Shown here: positions 31,066 to 39,358 of the stretch, one piece after another
Numbering within the stretch: the stretch's first letter is position 1
Layout: each line of letters begins with the position of its first letter
Origin: Glycomyces algeriensis
GTDB lineage: Bacteria > Actinomycetota > Actinomycetes > Mycobacteriales > Micromonosporaceae
Assembly: GCF_027622855.1 (NCBI RefSeq)
Contig: NZ_JAPZVR010000001.1
Span: 455,282-511,104, forward strand
Direction of reading: 5' to 3'
Length of the DNA stretch: 55,823 nucleotides
Program-made: the position numbers and the translations under genes
The notes under the pieces: model-generated
Seen by the model: only the letters and a program-made list of their open reading frames with translations
What the model was told of the DNA's origin: nothing
Databases searched by the model: none

Positions 31066-31896
31066 ATGGCCGTGAAGCAGTTGTCGACGAGCTGGGCGCT
31101 GGTGCGGGCCTCCCACCCGCTGCCCGCGGTCGCCGTCTCCGCAGTCGCCACCGGACTGGCCCTGGGCTCGGACCGGGGGCCCGCTTCGGCCGCCTGCGCC
31201 ATCGCGGCGGTCCTCGCCGGGCAGCTCTCCGTCGGCTGGCTCAACGACCTCGTCGACGCCCCCCGCGACGCCCGCGTCGGCCGCACTGACAAGCCCCTGG
31301 CCGCCGGCGAGATCCGGCCAGCCGCGGTTCGCGCAGCGTTCATCGCCTCCGCGCTCGCCGCCGTGGTCCTCTCACTTTTCTCCGCTCCGCTCGCCGCCGC
31401 CGCGCACCTCGCCGCGCTCGCGTGCGCCTGGGCCTACGACCTCGGCGTCAAGGCCACCGCGTTCTCCGTGGTGCCCTTCGCGATCGCCTTCGGCCTGCTG
31501 CCCGCGTTCCTCTCGAACGGCGACCCGTTCCCGCCGCCCTGGCTCATCGCCGCCGCCGCGACCCTCGGCTCCGCCGCGCACTTCGTGAACGTGCTCCCCG
31601 ACCTCGCCGACGACGCCGCCACCGGCGTGCGCGGCCTCCCGCACCGCCTCGGCCCGCTCCCGAGCCGCCTCGCCACCGCAGCCCTCGTCCTGACCACCTC
31701 GCTGCTCCTGGTGCTCGGACCGGACGGCCCGCCGTCACCGCTCGCCCTGGGGACGGTGCCCCTCGCCGTGACGATCCTCGTGACCGGATTCATGCTGGAC
31801 AACCGCCCGCGCTCCCGGGCCGCGTTCCGAGCGGTGATGCTCGTGGCCCTCATCGACGTCGCACTCCTGCTCCACACTGGAATATCCGCCGCCTGA
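31066..31896 (+). CDS. UbiA-family prenyltransferase
   Basis: 276-aa integral membrane prenyltransferase that attaches a prenyl chain to an aromatic acceptor. The first Asp-rich motif is NDLVDAPRDARVGRTDKPL near residue 65 and the second is VLPDLADDAATGVRGLP near 180; both coordinate Mg-diphosphate. About eight hydrophobic spans are visible. It shares an operon-like arrangement with the acyl-CoA dehydrogenase (44-bp gap) and type III PKS. A 17-bp imperfect palindrome (31050-31066) overlaps its start. Which acceptor it uses is not known; the neighbouring PKS product is the obvious candidate. Confidence 0.9.
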   Translation: MAVKQLSTSWALVRASHPLPAVAVSAVATGLALGSDRGPASAACAIAAVLAGQLSVGWLNDLVDAPRDARVGRTDKPLAAGEIRPAAVRAAFIASALAAVVLSLFSAPLAAAAHLAALACAWAYDLGVKATAFSVVPFAIAFGLLPAFLSNGDPFPPPWLIAAAATLGSAAHFVNVLPDLADDAATGVRGLPHRLGPLPSRLATAALVLTTSLLLVLGPDGPPSPLALGTVPLAVTILVTGFMLDNRPRSRAAFRAVMLVALIDVALLLHTGISAA

Positions 31897-31940
31897 ACTG
31901 AGGGTTGATCCGAACGGGGCTTCCGGGGACACTGAAACGC

Positions 31941-33128
31941 ATGACTGCAGCAGAGAGCCCCGGCGAACGAGCACTCGCGCTGGCCCGCGAGCTCGCGCCG
32001 AAACTGGCCGAACGCGCCGCCGCCCACGACCAGGGCGGCCGGTTCCCCGAAGCGGACTTCGCGGACCTCCGCGCGGCAGGCCTGTTCGGACTCATGGTGC
32101 CCGAACGCCTCGGCGGCTTCGGCGCCTCCTTCACCGAGTACACGCGCGTGGCCTCCGCGCTCGCGCGCGGCGCGGGCTCCACGGCGCTGATCTTCAACAT
32201 GCACGCCTCGGTCACCGGCGCCCTCGCTCAGACCCCGGACGACCTGGTGCGCCTCCTCGGCGCCCCGAGAAGCTCCTTCGAAGCCCGCGACAAGGCCCTC
32301 GAAGCCGCCGCGGGCGGGGCCCTCTACGGTGTCGCGATGAGCGAGCGCGGCAGCGGATCCCGCCTCTCCCAGACCACGACCGCCTACCGCCGCACCGACT
32401 CCGGGTACCGCATCACCGGCAGCAAGGCCTTCGTCTCCGGGGCCGGGCACGTGGACGCCTACCTCGTCACCGCGCGCGAAGCCGACGCCGAGGAACCGCA
32501 GGTCTCCTACTTCCTCGTCCCCGCGGGCGAGGGCATCCGGGTCGAGGAGACCTGGGACTCGCTCGGCATGCGCGCCACCGGCAGCCAGGACGTCCACTTC
32601 GACCTCGAAGTAGGCTCCGAAGCGCTCCTCGGCGGCGTCGAAGGCCTCACCCTGATGATCGCCGAGGCCATGCCGCAGTGGCTCGTCGCGTCCTACTCCG
32701 CCGTGTACGCGGGCGTCGCCCGCGCCGCGGTCGACGCCGCCGCTGAGCACCTGGGGCGGCGCGGCCTCGGCCGCCTTCCCGCAGCGCGCGCCCGGCTCGG
32801 CCGCGCCGACGCCATGGCCGCCGCCGCCGAGCTCGTCGTCGCCGAGACCGCCGCGCGGATCGACAGCGCCCCAGGCGATCCCGAGACCAACCAGTGGGTC
32901 TGGCGCGCGAAGCTCACCGCCGGGGACACCGCCGTCCAGGTGGCCTCCTCGCTGCTCGAAGCCGCCGGGGCCTCCGCGTCCCGGCGCGGCCACACCCTCG
33001 AACGGCTCTACCGCGACGCCCGCTGCGGCGCACTGCAGCCGGCCACCTCCGACGTGTGCGCCGACTGGCTCGGGGTCGCCGCGCTCGGCGAGGACCCCGA
33101 CCACGACGCGGCAGTGCCGCGATGGTGA
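31941..33128 (+). CDS. Acyl-CoA dehydrogenase family flavoprotein
   Basis: 395-aa flavoenzyme of the acyl-CoA dehydrogenase superfamily. I chose ATG 31941 over the TTG at 31905, since family similarity starts near ALALARELAPKL. Features: GLFGLMVPERLGGFGASFTEY near residue 50, the FAD-binding loop GVAMSERGSGSRLSQTTT near 130, YRITGSKAFVSGAGHVDAYLV, and the C-terminal helical bundle with YRDARCGALQPATSDVCADWLG. The position of the usual catalytic Glu is not obvious, so it may be an oxidase-like or non-canonical member. Its stop overlaps the PKS start by 7 bp, which indicates coupled function. Confidence 0.88.
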   Translation: MTAAESPGERALALARELAPKLAERAAAHDQGGRFPEADFADLRAAGLFGLMVPERLGGFGASFTEYTRVASALARGAGSTALIFNMHASVTGALAQTPDDLVRLLGAPRSSFEARDKALEAAAGGALYGVAMSERGSGSRLSQTTTAYRRTDSGYRITGSKAFVSGAGHVDAYLVTAREADAEEPQVSYFLVPAGEGIRVEETWDSLGMRATGSQDVHFDLEVGSEALLGGVEGLTLMIAEAMPQWLVASYSAVYAGVARAAVDAAAEHLGRRGLGRLPAARARLGRADAMAAAAELVVAETAARIDSAPGDPETNQWVWRAKLTAGDTAVQVASSLLEAAGASASRRGHTLERLYRDARCGALQPATSDVCADWLGVAALGEDPDHDAAVPRW

Positions 33129-34153
33129 CCGCCCGGATCGCGGGCATCGGCGCCGCCCTGCCGCCCACCTACACCCAGGACCAGCTGTGGGAGGACGTGT
33201 TCCGCTGGCACTTCTCCCGCAGCCGCGTCGCCCAGCGGATCTTCACCGCCTCCGATGTGCGGACCCGCCACTCCGCCACCGATCCCGCCGAATTCAAGGC
33301 GGTCGCGGACTGGTCCACAGCCGAGCGCATGGTCCGCTACGGCGAGGTCGCGCCGCCGCTCGGCCTCGAGGCGGTCCGGAACGCGCTGGAGGCGGCGGAC
33401 ACCGACCCAGAGGAGGTCGGCCTGCTCGCCGTCGTCACCTGCACCGGGTACCGCACGCCGGGGCTCGACATCGAGCTCGCGCGGATGCTCCCGCTCCCCG
33501 CCGACGCCCGCAGGCTCCTCATCGGACACACCGGCTGTCACGCGGCGCTCCCGGCGCTCGCCACGGCCGCAGATTATGTTGCGGCCCATGACCGGCCGGC
33601 GGTGATGCTTTGTCTGGAGCTCACCTCGCTGCACCTGCAGCCGGCCACGATCGATCCCGGGCAGATGGTCTCGCACGCGCTGTTCGCGGACGCCGCCGCC
33701 GCGGTGGTCGTCAAGCCCGGCGCTGCCGGGATGCGCGTGGTCGACGTCGCGGCCCGCACCGACACTGACCGCCGCCACCAGATGACCTGGGACATCACCG
33801 ATCTCGGCTTCCGCATGGGCCTCTCGGCGGAGGTCCCGGACGCCCTGGCCGAGCACGTGGGCCCGCTCGTGAAGGACCTCCTGGGCCGCCACGGCCTTGA
33901 CGTGCGGGACGTCGCGGCGTGGGCGGTCCATCCCGGCGGTCCGCGCATCCTGGACGCCATCGAAGAAGGGCTCGAGCTCGGCCCGAGCGCGCTCGCGGCC
34001 TCCCGCAAGGTGCTCGCCGAGCACGGCAACTGCTCCTCGGCGACCGTGCTGCTCGTCATGCAGGAACTGGGGCCGCAGGACGGCCCGGTCGTCGCCCTCG
34101 CCTTCGGTCCCGGCCTGACGCTCTACGCCGCGCTCCTCGCGCCCGCGGAGTAA
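33122..34153 (+). CDS. Type III polyketide synthase
   Basis: 343-aa homodimeric ketosynthase of the chalcone-synthase family. The catalytic triad is Cys139 (IGHTGCHAALPAL), His270 (AWAVHPGGPRILDAIE) and Asn303 (EHGNCSSATVL). The family signature VALAFGPGLTLYAALL closes the sequence. These enzymes extend an acyl-CoA with malonyl-CoA and cyclise the chain to pyrones, resorcinols or naphthalenes. It overlaps the acyl-CoA dehydrogenase gene and neighbours UbiA and methyltransferase genes, suggesting a prenylated and methylated aromatic product. I do not recognise a characterised pathway with this exact set. Confidence 0.9.
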   Translation: MVTARIAGIGAALPPTYTQDQLWEDVFRWHFSRSRVAQRIFTASDVRTRHSATDPAEFKAVADWSTAERMVRYGEVAPPLGLEAVRNALEAADTDPEEVGLLAVVTCTGYRTPGLDIELARMLPLPADARRLLIGHTGCHAALPALATAADYVAAHDRPAVMLCLELTSLHLQPATIDPGQMVSHALFADAAAAVVVKPGAAGMRVVDVAARTDTDRRHQMTWDITDLGFRMGLSAEVPDALAEHVGPLVKDLLGRHGLDVRDVAAWAVHPGGPRILDAIEEGLELGPSALAASRKVLAEHGNCSSATVLLVMQELGPQDGPVVALAFGPGLTLYAALLAPAE

Positions 34154-34154
34154 G

Positions 34155-34191
34155 GGAACGGGCCCGGTAGCGACGCCACCGGGCCCGTTCC
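34155..34191. terminator. Bidirectional hairpin between the PKS and subtilase genes
   Basis: GGAACGGGCCCGGT (34155-34168) pairs perfectly with ACCGGGCCCGTTCC (34178-34191) around a 9-nt loop, between convergent genes. Confidence 0.85.
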
Positions 34192-34205
34192 TCAATGGAC
34201 AGATC

Positions 34206-36893
34206 TTAGGAGAGCGTGAAGTCCGCTTCGGTCACGTCGTCCGCTGCGACATTGACCGAACCGGTGGCCGAGCCGGACTCGGCGTCCACCACCGAGAACT
34301 GCGACGAGCCGGAACCGGGCGCGAAGGTCCAGTACACGCCGTCGGCCCCGGAGACGCCGTGGTGGCCCGAGGCGGTGTGTGTGACCACGGCGCCCGCGAC
34401 GGGCGCGCCGTTCTGATCGGTCACGGTGCCCCGCACCAGCCCGCCCGCGAGCGGGGCGCAGGTGGGCGTGCCGCCGACGAGGACGTCGTCGATCTGCCAC
34501 CAGTACCCCGACATGTAGGCGTGGTAGTAGTGGAACTTGAGCCGGGCCTCCTGCGCTCCGGCCCAGGCGCTCAGGTCCACGGTGACCGTGCTGTCGCGGA
34601 TCGACCCCGTTGCGGCCCAGGCGTTCGTCCAGGTCTGGCCGCCGTCGGTGCTGATCGCGACCTCCGCCGCGGAGTACGGCAGGTACCCGGTGAAGTCGGT
34701 GGCGAAGGTCAGGACCGGCTCGGGCGCGCTCGACAGGTCGAACACCGGCGAGATGAGGTCGGTGTCCATCGTGCCGCCGCCCGGCGGCCGGGCGAAGGCG
34801 AAGCCGCCCGAGCCGGGGGTGCGGTTGCCGTAGTTGTGGGGGTCGTTGAAGATCCACGGCGCGGGGCCGCGGTTGTCGACGGTCCACCCCAGCGGCGTGC
34901 TCAGGGACTCGAAGCCGGTGCCCAGCGGGTCGAACGCATAGCCGGCAGCCGTGCAGCTCGCAGCGACCGGCACCTCGATCTGCAGGTTCGCCGCGTTCGC
35001 CTCGACTTGGACGGTCTGGTAACCGCCGTAGGCGGCCTCGACGACCAGGTCCACGCCGCCGGTGGGCAGCGTCAGCGAGAACTCCCCGGTGAGCGGGTCG
35101 GTCTGGGTGGTGACCTCGCCGCCGACCGAGGACACGGACGCGGCCAGCGGCCAGCCGTGACCGGAGCCGTCGACGACGGTGCCGGTGACCACTGTGGTGG
35201 GCAGCGGGGTCAGGACCTTGTCGAACACGGCGGTCTGGTCGGCCGCGACGGTGACTGTGCCTGTGGCCGTTGCATACCCGAACTTGGTGACCGTGACCGC
35301 GTGCTGCCCGGTGAGGGCGAACTTCACGGTGTACGTGCCGTCGGCCGCGGTGGTGGCGCGGCGGTCGAAGGCCCCGTCGAAGACCAGTTCGGCGTTCGCC
35401 AGCGGCGCGCCGTCGGGCCCGGTGACGGTGCCGGAGATGGAGCCGGAGTCCCCGTCGGGGAGGGCCTGGGCGGCCGCGAGCGCGTCGATGCGTCCGTGGC
35501 CGTGGACGTTGTTCGCCTCGGCGGTGCCGCCGCACTGGTCGTCCGCGGTGTAGCGGGCCGATCCGGTGAGCAGCTCGTAGACGAGGCCGTAGTCGCCGCG
35601 GAGGGCGGGTTCGGCCGACATCATGAGCGCGATGGTGCCGGCCACGTGCGGCGCGGCCATCGAGGTGCCGCTCTGCGAGCCGTAGGCGCTGCCCGGCACC
35701 GAGGAGAGGATGCCCGACCCGGGGGCCGAGACGTCCGGCTTGACGCGCCCGTCGCTGGTGGGCCCGCGGGAGGAGAAGTCCGCGATCGTGCCGCTGACGC
35801 TGTAGGCGCCCACGGCGATCACGTTCGCGTAGTCGCCGGGGGAGATGGCGGTGTTGCAGACCGGGCCGCTGTTGCCGGCCGCGAACACCGGGATGATCCC
35901 GGCGGCGTGCCAGAGGTCCACGATGTCCTCGAAGTACGGGTCGTCGCCCTCGCGGCCCCAGGAGTTGTTGATGATGTCGGGCGCCTTGGACGGGTCGGGG
36001 TTGTTCCCGGCCCAGTCGGTGGGCGCGACCATCCACTCCCCGGCCCTGAGCACCGATTCCATGCTGCTGCCGTAGTAGTTGGCGGCGATCCAGTCGGCGC
36101 CGGGGGCGACGCCGATCTGGTTGCCCGCGCCGTCGTCGCCGACCATGGTGCCCACGGTGTGGGTGCCGTGGTTGCTGAGGTCGCACGGGGCGGCGCCGCA
36201 GCCGCCTTCGACGTCGTAGAAGTTGTAGTCGTGCGTGAAGGTGCCGTCGCCGTTGTTGCCGCGGTACTGGTTCACGAGCGCGGGGTGGTCGTACTGGACG
36301 CCGGAGTCGATGCTGGCGACGACGACGCCTTCGCCGGTGGTGCCGAGCTGGTCCCAGACGGCGGGGGCGTTGATGTCGGCGACGTTCCAGCCGGCGGCGG
36401 CCGTCTCGAGCTCGGTCTCGGCGGGTGCGACCGGTTCGACGTCCACGACCTTGGGGGCGTCGACGACCTCGGTGACCTCGTCGAAGGCGGTGAGGGTCTC
36501 GAGCAGGCCGGCGTCGCCGGTGACCTTGAGCGTCGAGGAGGCCCAGAAGGACTCGTACTCGACGCCGGCCTCGTCCAGGGCGGCGGTCACGTCGGCCTGG
36601 GAGGACTCGGCGAACGCCTTCGCCGCCGCGATGGCAGCGGCCCCCTTCTCGGCCTTGGTCTCGGCGGCGAAGGCGGCCGAGTAGTCCGGGGCGCCCTCGA
36701 ACTGGACCCAGAGTTCGGCTTCGCCTTCGGCGTCGATCTCGGCCAGCAGGGCGGGTTCGACCTTCTGCTCCAGCAGTGCTGTCGCGTCGGTCTCGGTCTG
36801 CGCGAGGGCGGGCGCGGCACCGGCGAAGGCCGATGGTAGCGCTCCCACAAGCGAGACTGCGAGTACCTGACGCCATCGTTGCTTACTTGACAA
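34206..36893 (-). CDS. Secreted multidomain subtilisin-like protease (S8)
   Basis: 895-aa exported serine protease. The TTG start at 36893 has GAGGAG 5 nt upstream. A Sec signal (residues 1-32, ending ALAQT) and an I9-like propeptide (about 35-165) precede the catalytic domain. The triad is Asp196 (ASIDSGVQ), His242 (SNHGTHTVGT) and Ser411 (SGTSMAAPHVAGT), with oxyanion Asn341 (FAAGNSGP). After residue 470 come at least three carboxypeptidase-regulatory-like beta domains (SGTVTGPDGAPLANAELVFD type), then an immune-inhibitor-A/MAM-like lectin-type domain (WQIDDVLVGGTPTC), and a last regulatory-like domain. It probably degrades bulky extracellular protein. 11-bp repeats lie in its promoter region. 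Confidence 0.94.
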   Translation of the reverse strand: MSSKQRWRQVLAVSLVGALPSAFAGAAPALAQTETDATALLEQKVEPALLAEIDAEGEAELWVQFEGAPDYSAAFAAETKAEKGAAAIAAAKAFAESSQADVTAALDEAGVEYESFWASSTLKVTGDAGLLETLTAFDEVTEVVDAPKVVDVEPVAPAETELETAAAGWNVADINAPAVWDQLGTTGEGVVVASIDSGVQYDHPALVNQYRGNNGDGTFTHDYNFYDVEGGCGAAPCDLSNHGTHTVGTMVGDDGAGNQIGVAPGADWIAANYYGSSMESVLRAGEWMVAPTDWAGNNPDPSKAPDIINNSWGREGDDPYFEDIVDLWHAAGIIPVFAAGNSGPVCNTAISPGDYANVIAVGAYSVSGTIADFSSRGPTSDGRVKPDVSAPGSGILSSVPGSAYGSQSGTSMAAPHVAGTIALMMSAEPALRGDYGLVYELLTGSARYTADDQCGGTAEANNVHGHGRIDALAAAQALPDGDSGSISGTVTGPDGAPLANAELVFDGAFDRRATTAADGTYTVKFALTGQHAVTVTKFGYATATGTVTVAADQTAVFDKVLTPLPTTVVTGTVVDGSGHGWPLAASVSSVGGEVTTQTDPLTGEFSLTLPTGGVDLVVEAAYGGYQTVQVEANAANLQIEVPVAASCTAAGYAFDPLGTGFESLSTPLGWTVDNRGPAPWIFNDPHNYGNRTPGSGGFAFARPPGGGTMDTDLISPVFDLSSAPEPVLTFATDFTGYLPYSAAEVAISTDGGQTWTNAWAATGSIRDSTVTVDLSAWAGAQEARLKFHYYHAYMSGYWWQIDDVLVGGTPTCAPLAGGLVRGTVTDQNGAPVAGAVVTHTASGHHGVSGADGVYWTFAPGSGSSQFSVVDAESGSATGSVNVAADDVTEADFTLS

Positions 36894-37022
36894 GACGGCT
36901 CCTCGTTGTGACGGGTGAAGGCGCCGGGGGTGGACGGCGCCGTCGCGATCGAGATGCAAGGGAGTCAATACCCTTGCGCCCCACCATGACAGGCCAGCTG
37001 CGCAGACCGAAATGGACATAAG

Positions 37023-37055
37023 TGGGAAACCACTGGGAATCCGCTGGAAACGCCC
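37023..37055. repeat. Three 11-bp direct repeats upstream of the subtilase
   Basis: TGGGAAACCAC, TGGGAATCCGC and TGGAAACGCCC follow each other at exactly 11-bp intervals (37023, 37034, 37045). Direct repeats at one helical turn are the typical binding pattern of OmpR/PhoP- and SARP-type activators. They lie in the 279-bp divergent region between subtilase and XRE genes, upstream of a leftward TTATGT-like -10 at about 37016-37021. Confidence 0.5.
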
Positions 37056-37172
37056 GAACGAGTGTCGCAACTCACACCTGCCGTTCGAGGCCGACCTGAA
37101 CGCGGTGCCGGGGTGCAACGCGGCCCCTCAACCCGCGGCGGCCCAGGTCGCGCCGGTGGAACACTTGGAGGC

Positions 37173-38063
37173 ATGACGAATACGCAGCAGCCCGGCGCCG
37201 CTTCCGCGCTCGGACGGTTCCTGCGCGCCCGACGCGAGGAGATCACCCCTGCCGAGGTCGGCCTGACCGCCGGCCCCGGCATCCGCCGCACCCCCGGGCT
37301 GCGCCGCGAAGAGCTCGCCACCCTCGCGGGCGTCAGCATCGACTACTACACCCGCCTCGAGCGCGGCAAGGAGACCCGCCCGAGCCCGCAGGTCGTCGAC
37401 GCGCTCGCCCGGGCCCTCAAACTCAGCGAGGCCGAGCACGAGCACCTGCGCGACCTCGCCGCCAGCGCCGCCCGCCGCTCCACCGACGCCCCGAAGGCCC
37501 CGAGCCGCACCCTGCCGCCGGGGATCGCGCAGATCCTCGAGCGCCTGCGCCCGAACCCCGCGTACGTGATGAGCCGCAACATGGACGTCCTCGCCGCCAA
37601 CCCCGGCGGCCTGCGCCTGCTGCCGGGCATCGACGACTGGCCCGCGGCCAAGCGCAACGTCGCCCGCTACATGTTCCTGCACCCGGACGCGAAGGCGTTC
37701 TTCGCGGACTGGGAGAACCAGGTGCGCGGCTGCGTGGCCAACCTGCGGGCGCTGGCCGGCACCGAGCCGGACGCGCCTGACCTGCAGGCCCTGGTGGGGG
37801 AGTTGTCGGTGAAGAGCCCGGCGTTCGCGAAGCTCTGGGACCGGTACGAGGTGCGGCCCCACACCACGGGCCGCAAGTCCTACCACCACCCGCTCCTGGG
37901 CGACATCACCCTCGGCTACCAGGGGTTCGACCTCGCCGGCGGCAACGGGGTGCGGATGATCGTCTACTACGCCGAGCCGGGCACCGACCAGGAGGACGCG
38001 CTGGCCCTGCTCGACATGGCCTCCCCGGTGGCGGATTCGCCGGCCGTGGAAGTGCAGCAGTAG
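37173..38063 (+). CDS. XRE-family regulator with MmyB-like ligand-binding domain
   Basis: 296-aa regulator common in actinomycetes. The N-terminal helix-turn-helix (residues 10-75) reads LGRFLRARREEITPAEVGL, RRTPGLRREELATLAGVSID and YYTRLERGKETRPSPQVVDAL. The C-terminal MmyB-like PAS-type domain begins QILERLRPNPAYVMSRNMDVLAANP, then NVARYMFLHPDA and HHPLLGDITLGYQGFDLAGG. This combination typically lies beside a dehydrogenase or SDR gene that it controls; here the convergent alcohol dehydrogenase is the neighbour. GGAGG is only one base from the ATG, so the start is slightly uncertain. The ligand is unknown, possibly a fatty acid. Confidence 0.92.
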   Translation: MTNTQQPGAASALGRFLRARREEITPAEVGLTAGPGIRRTPGLRREELATLAGVSIDYYTRLERGKETRPSPQVVDALARALKLSEAEHEHLRDLAASAARRSTDAPKAPSRTLPPGIAQILERLRPNPAYVMSRNMDVLAANPGGLRLLPGIDDWPAAKRNVARYMFLHPDAKAFFADWENQVRGCVANLRALAGTEPDAPDLQALVGELSVKSPAFAKLWDRYEVRPHTTGRKSYHHPLLGDITLGYQGFDLAGGNGVRMIVYYAEPGTDQEDALALLDMASPVADSPAVEVQQ

Positions 38064-38071
38064 CAACGCCG

Positions 38072-38101
38072 AACGCCGGGGCGCATCAGCGCCCCGGCGT
38101 T
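38072..38101. terminator. Bidirectional hairpin between XRE and alcohol dehydrogenase genes
   Basis: AACGCCGGGGCGC (38072-38084) and GCGCCCCGGCGTT (38089-38101) form a perfect 13-bp stem with an ATCA loop between convergent genes. Confidence 0.85.
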
Positions 38102-38119
38102 TCGCATTGCTTGCGGCCC

Positions 38120-39163
38120 TTACCGCATGGTGTCGGTGTCGATGACGAAGCGGTAGCGCACGTCGGAGGCGAGCACGCGCTCGTAGGCCTCGTTGATCTG
38201 GTCGGCGGCGATGACCTCGACGTCGGAGGCGATGCCGTGCTCGGCGCAGAAGTCGAGCATCTCCTGGGTCTCGGCGATGCCGCCGATGGCGGAGCCGGCG
38301 ATGGAGAAGCGGCCCAGGAGCAGGGGGAACACGGCCACTGACAGCGGCTCGGCGGGCGCGCCGACGTTCACGAGCGCGCCGTCCACCTTGAGGAGCTGCA
38401 GGTAGGCGTCGAAATCGACCCTGGCCGAGACGGTGTGGATGATGAGGTCGAACGTCCCCGAGAGGGTTTCGAACGTGGCGGGGTCGCTGGTCGCGTAGTA
38501 GTGGTCGGCGCCCAGGCGGAGGCCGTCCTCCTGCTTCTTCAGCGACTGCGACACGACGGTGACCTCGGCGCCGAGGGCGTGGGCGAACTTGACGGCCATG
38601 TGGCCGAGGCCGCCCATGCCGATGACCGCGACCTTCTTGCCGGGGCCGGCGTTCCAGTGGCGCAGCGGCGAGTACGTGGTGATGCCGGCGCACAGGAGCG
38701 GCGCGGCGGCCTCGAAGGGGATGGCTTCGGGGATGCGCAGCACGAAGTGGTCGTCGACGACGATGTGGGTGGTGTAGCCGCCCTGGGTGATGGTCCCGTC
38801 GGCGTCGACCGAGCCGTAGGTGTCGACGAAGCCCTTGAGGCAGTACTGCTCGTTGCCCTTGAGGCACTGCTCGCATTCGCGGCACGAGCGGACCATGCAG
38901 CCGACGCCGACCCGGTCGCCGACGGCGTGCTTGACGACCTCGGCGCCGACCTCGGTGACGAAGCCGACGATCTCGTGCCCGGGCGCGAGCGGGTACTGCT
39001 TCGGGCCCCAGTCGCCGCGCACGGTGTGGATGTCGGAGTGGCAGACGCCGGCGTACTTGATCTCGATGAGCACGTCGTGCGGGCCGAGCTCGCGGCGTTC
39101 GATGGTGGTCTTGACGAGCGGCTCGGTCGCGGACGGCGCGGCCCAGGCGGTGACGGTCGGCAC
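38120..39163 (-). CDS. Zinc-dependent NAD(P) alcohol dehydrogenase (YahK/CAD type)
   Basis: 347-aa aldehyde reductase/alcohol dehydrogenase. Catalytic zinc ligands are in [15 protein letters not shown] and PGHEIVGFV, and the structural zinc cysteines are in [18 protein letters not shown]. The coenzyme motif is [20 protein letters not shown], with downstream [12 protein letters not shown]. This set defines the cinnamyl-alcohol-dehydrogenase-like YahK/Adh group, which reduces many aldehydes with NADPH. The GTG start has GGAG 5 nt upstream. It converges on the XRE regulator gene across a shared terminator. Confidence 0.94.
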   Translation of the reverse strand: MPTVTAWAAPSATEPLVKTTIERRELGPHDVLIEIKYAGVCHSDIHTVRGDWGPKQYPLAPGHEIVGFVTEVGAEVVKHAVGDRVGVGCMVRSCRECEQCLKGNEQYCLKGFVDTYGSVDADGTITQGGYTTHIVVDDHFVLRIPEAIPFEAAAPLLCAGITTYSPLRHWNAGPGKKVAVIGMGGLGHMAVKFAHALGAEVTVVSQSLKKQEDGLRLGADHYYATSDPATFETLSGTFDLIIHTVSARVDFDAYLQLLKVDGALVNVGAPAEPLSVAVFPLLLGRFSIAGSAIGGIAETQEMLDFCAEHGIASDVEVIAADQINEAYERVLASDVRYRFVIDTDTMR

Positions 39164-39358
39164 GGTGGCTCCTTGAGAAGATCGAGTGACACTGGTGGGC
39201 TTGAGCGCCTGGTTTCGACGTACGCCCGTTTCCGGTTCCGGTCCATCTTCGCTCCGTTTCGGCCCCGCGCCAAGGACCGGGCCTTGACCGGGGCGCGCCA
39301 GCGGGGGAACAGCACGGCCCCCCTGGCGTCATATCCCCAGGTGAGAGCGGTGTCTGGA

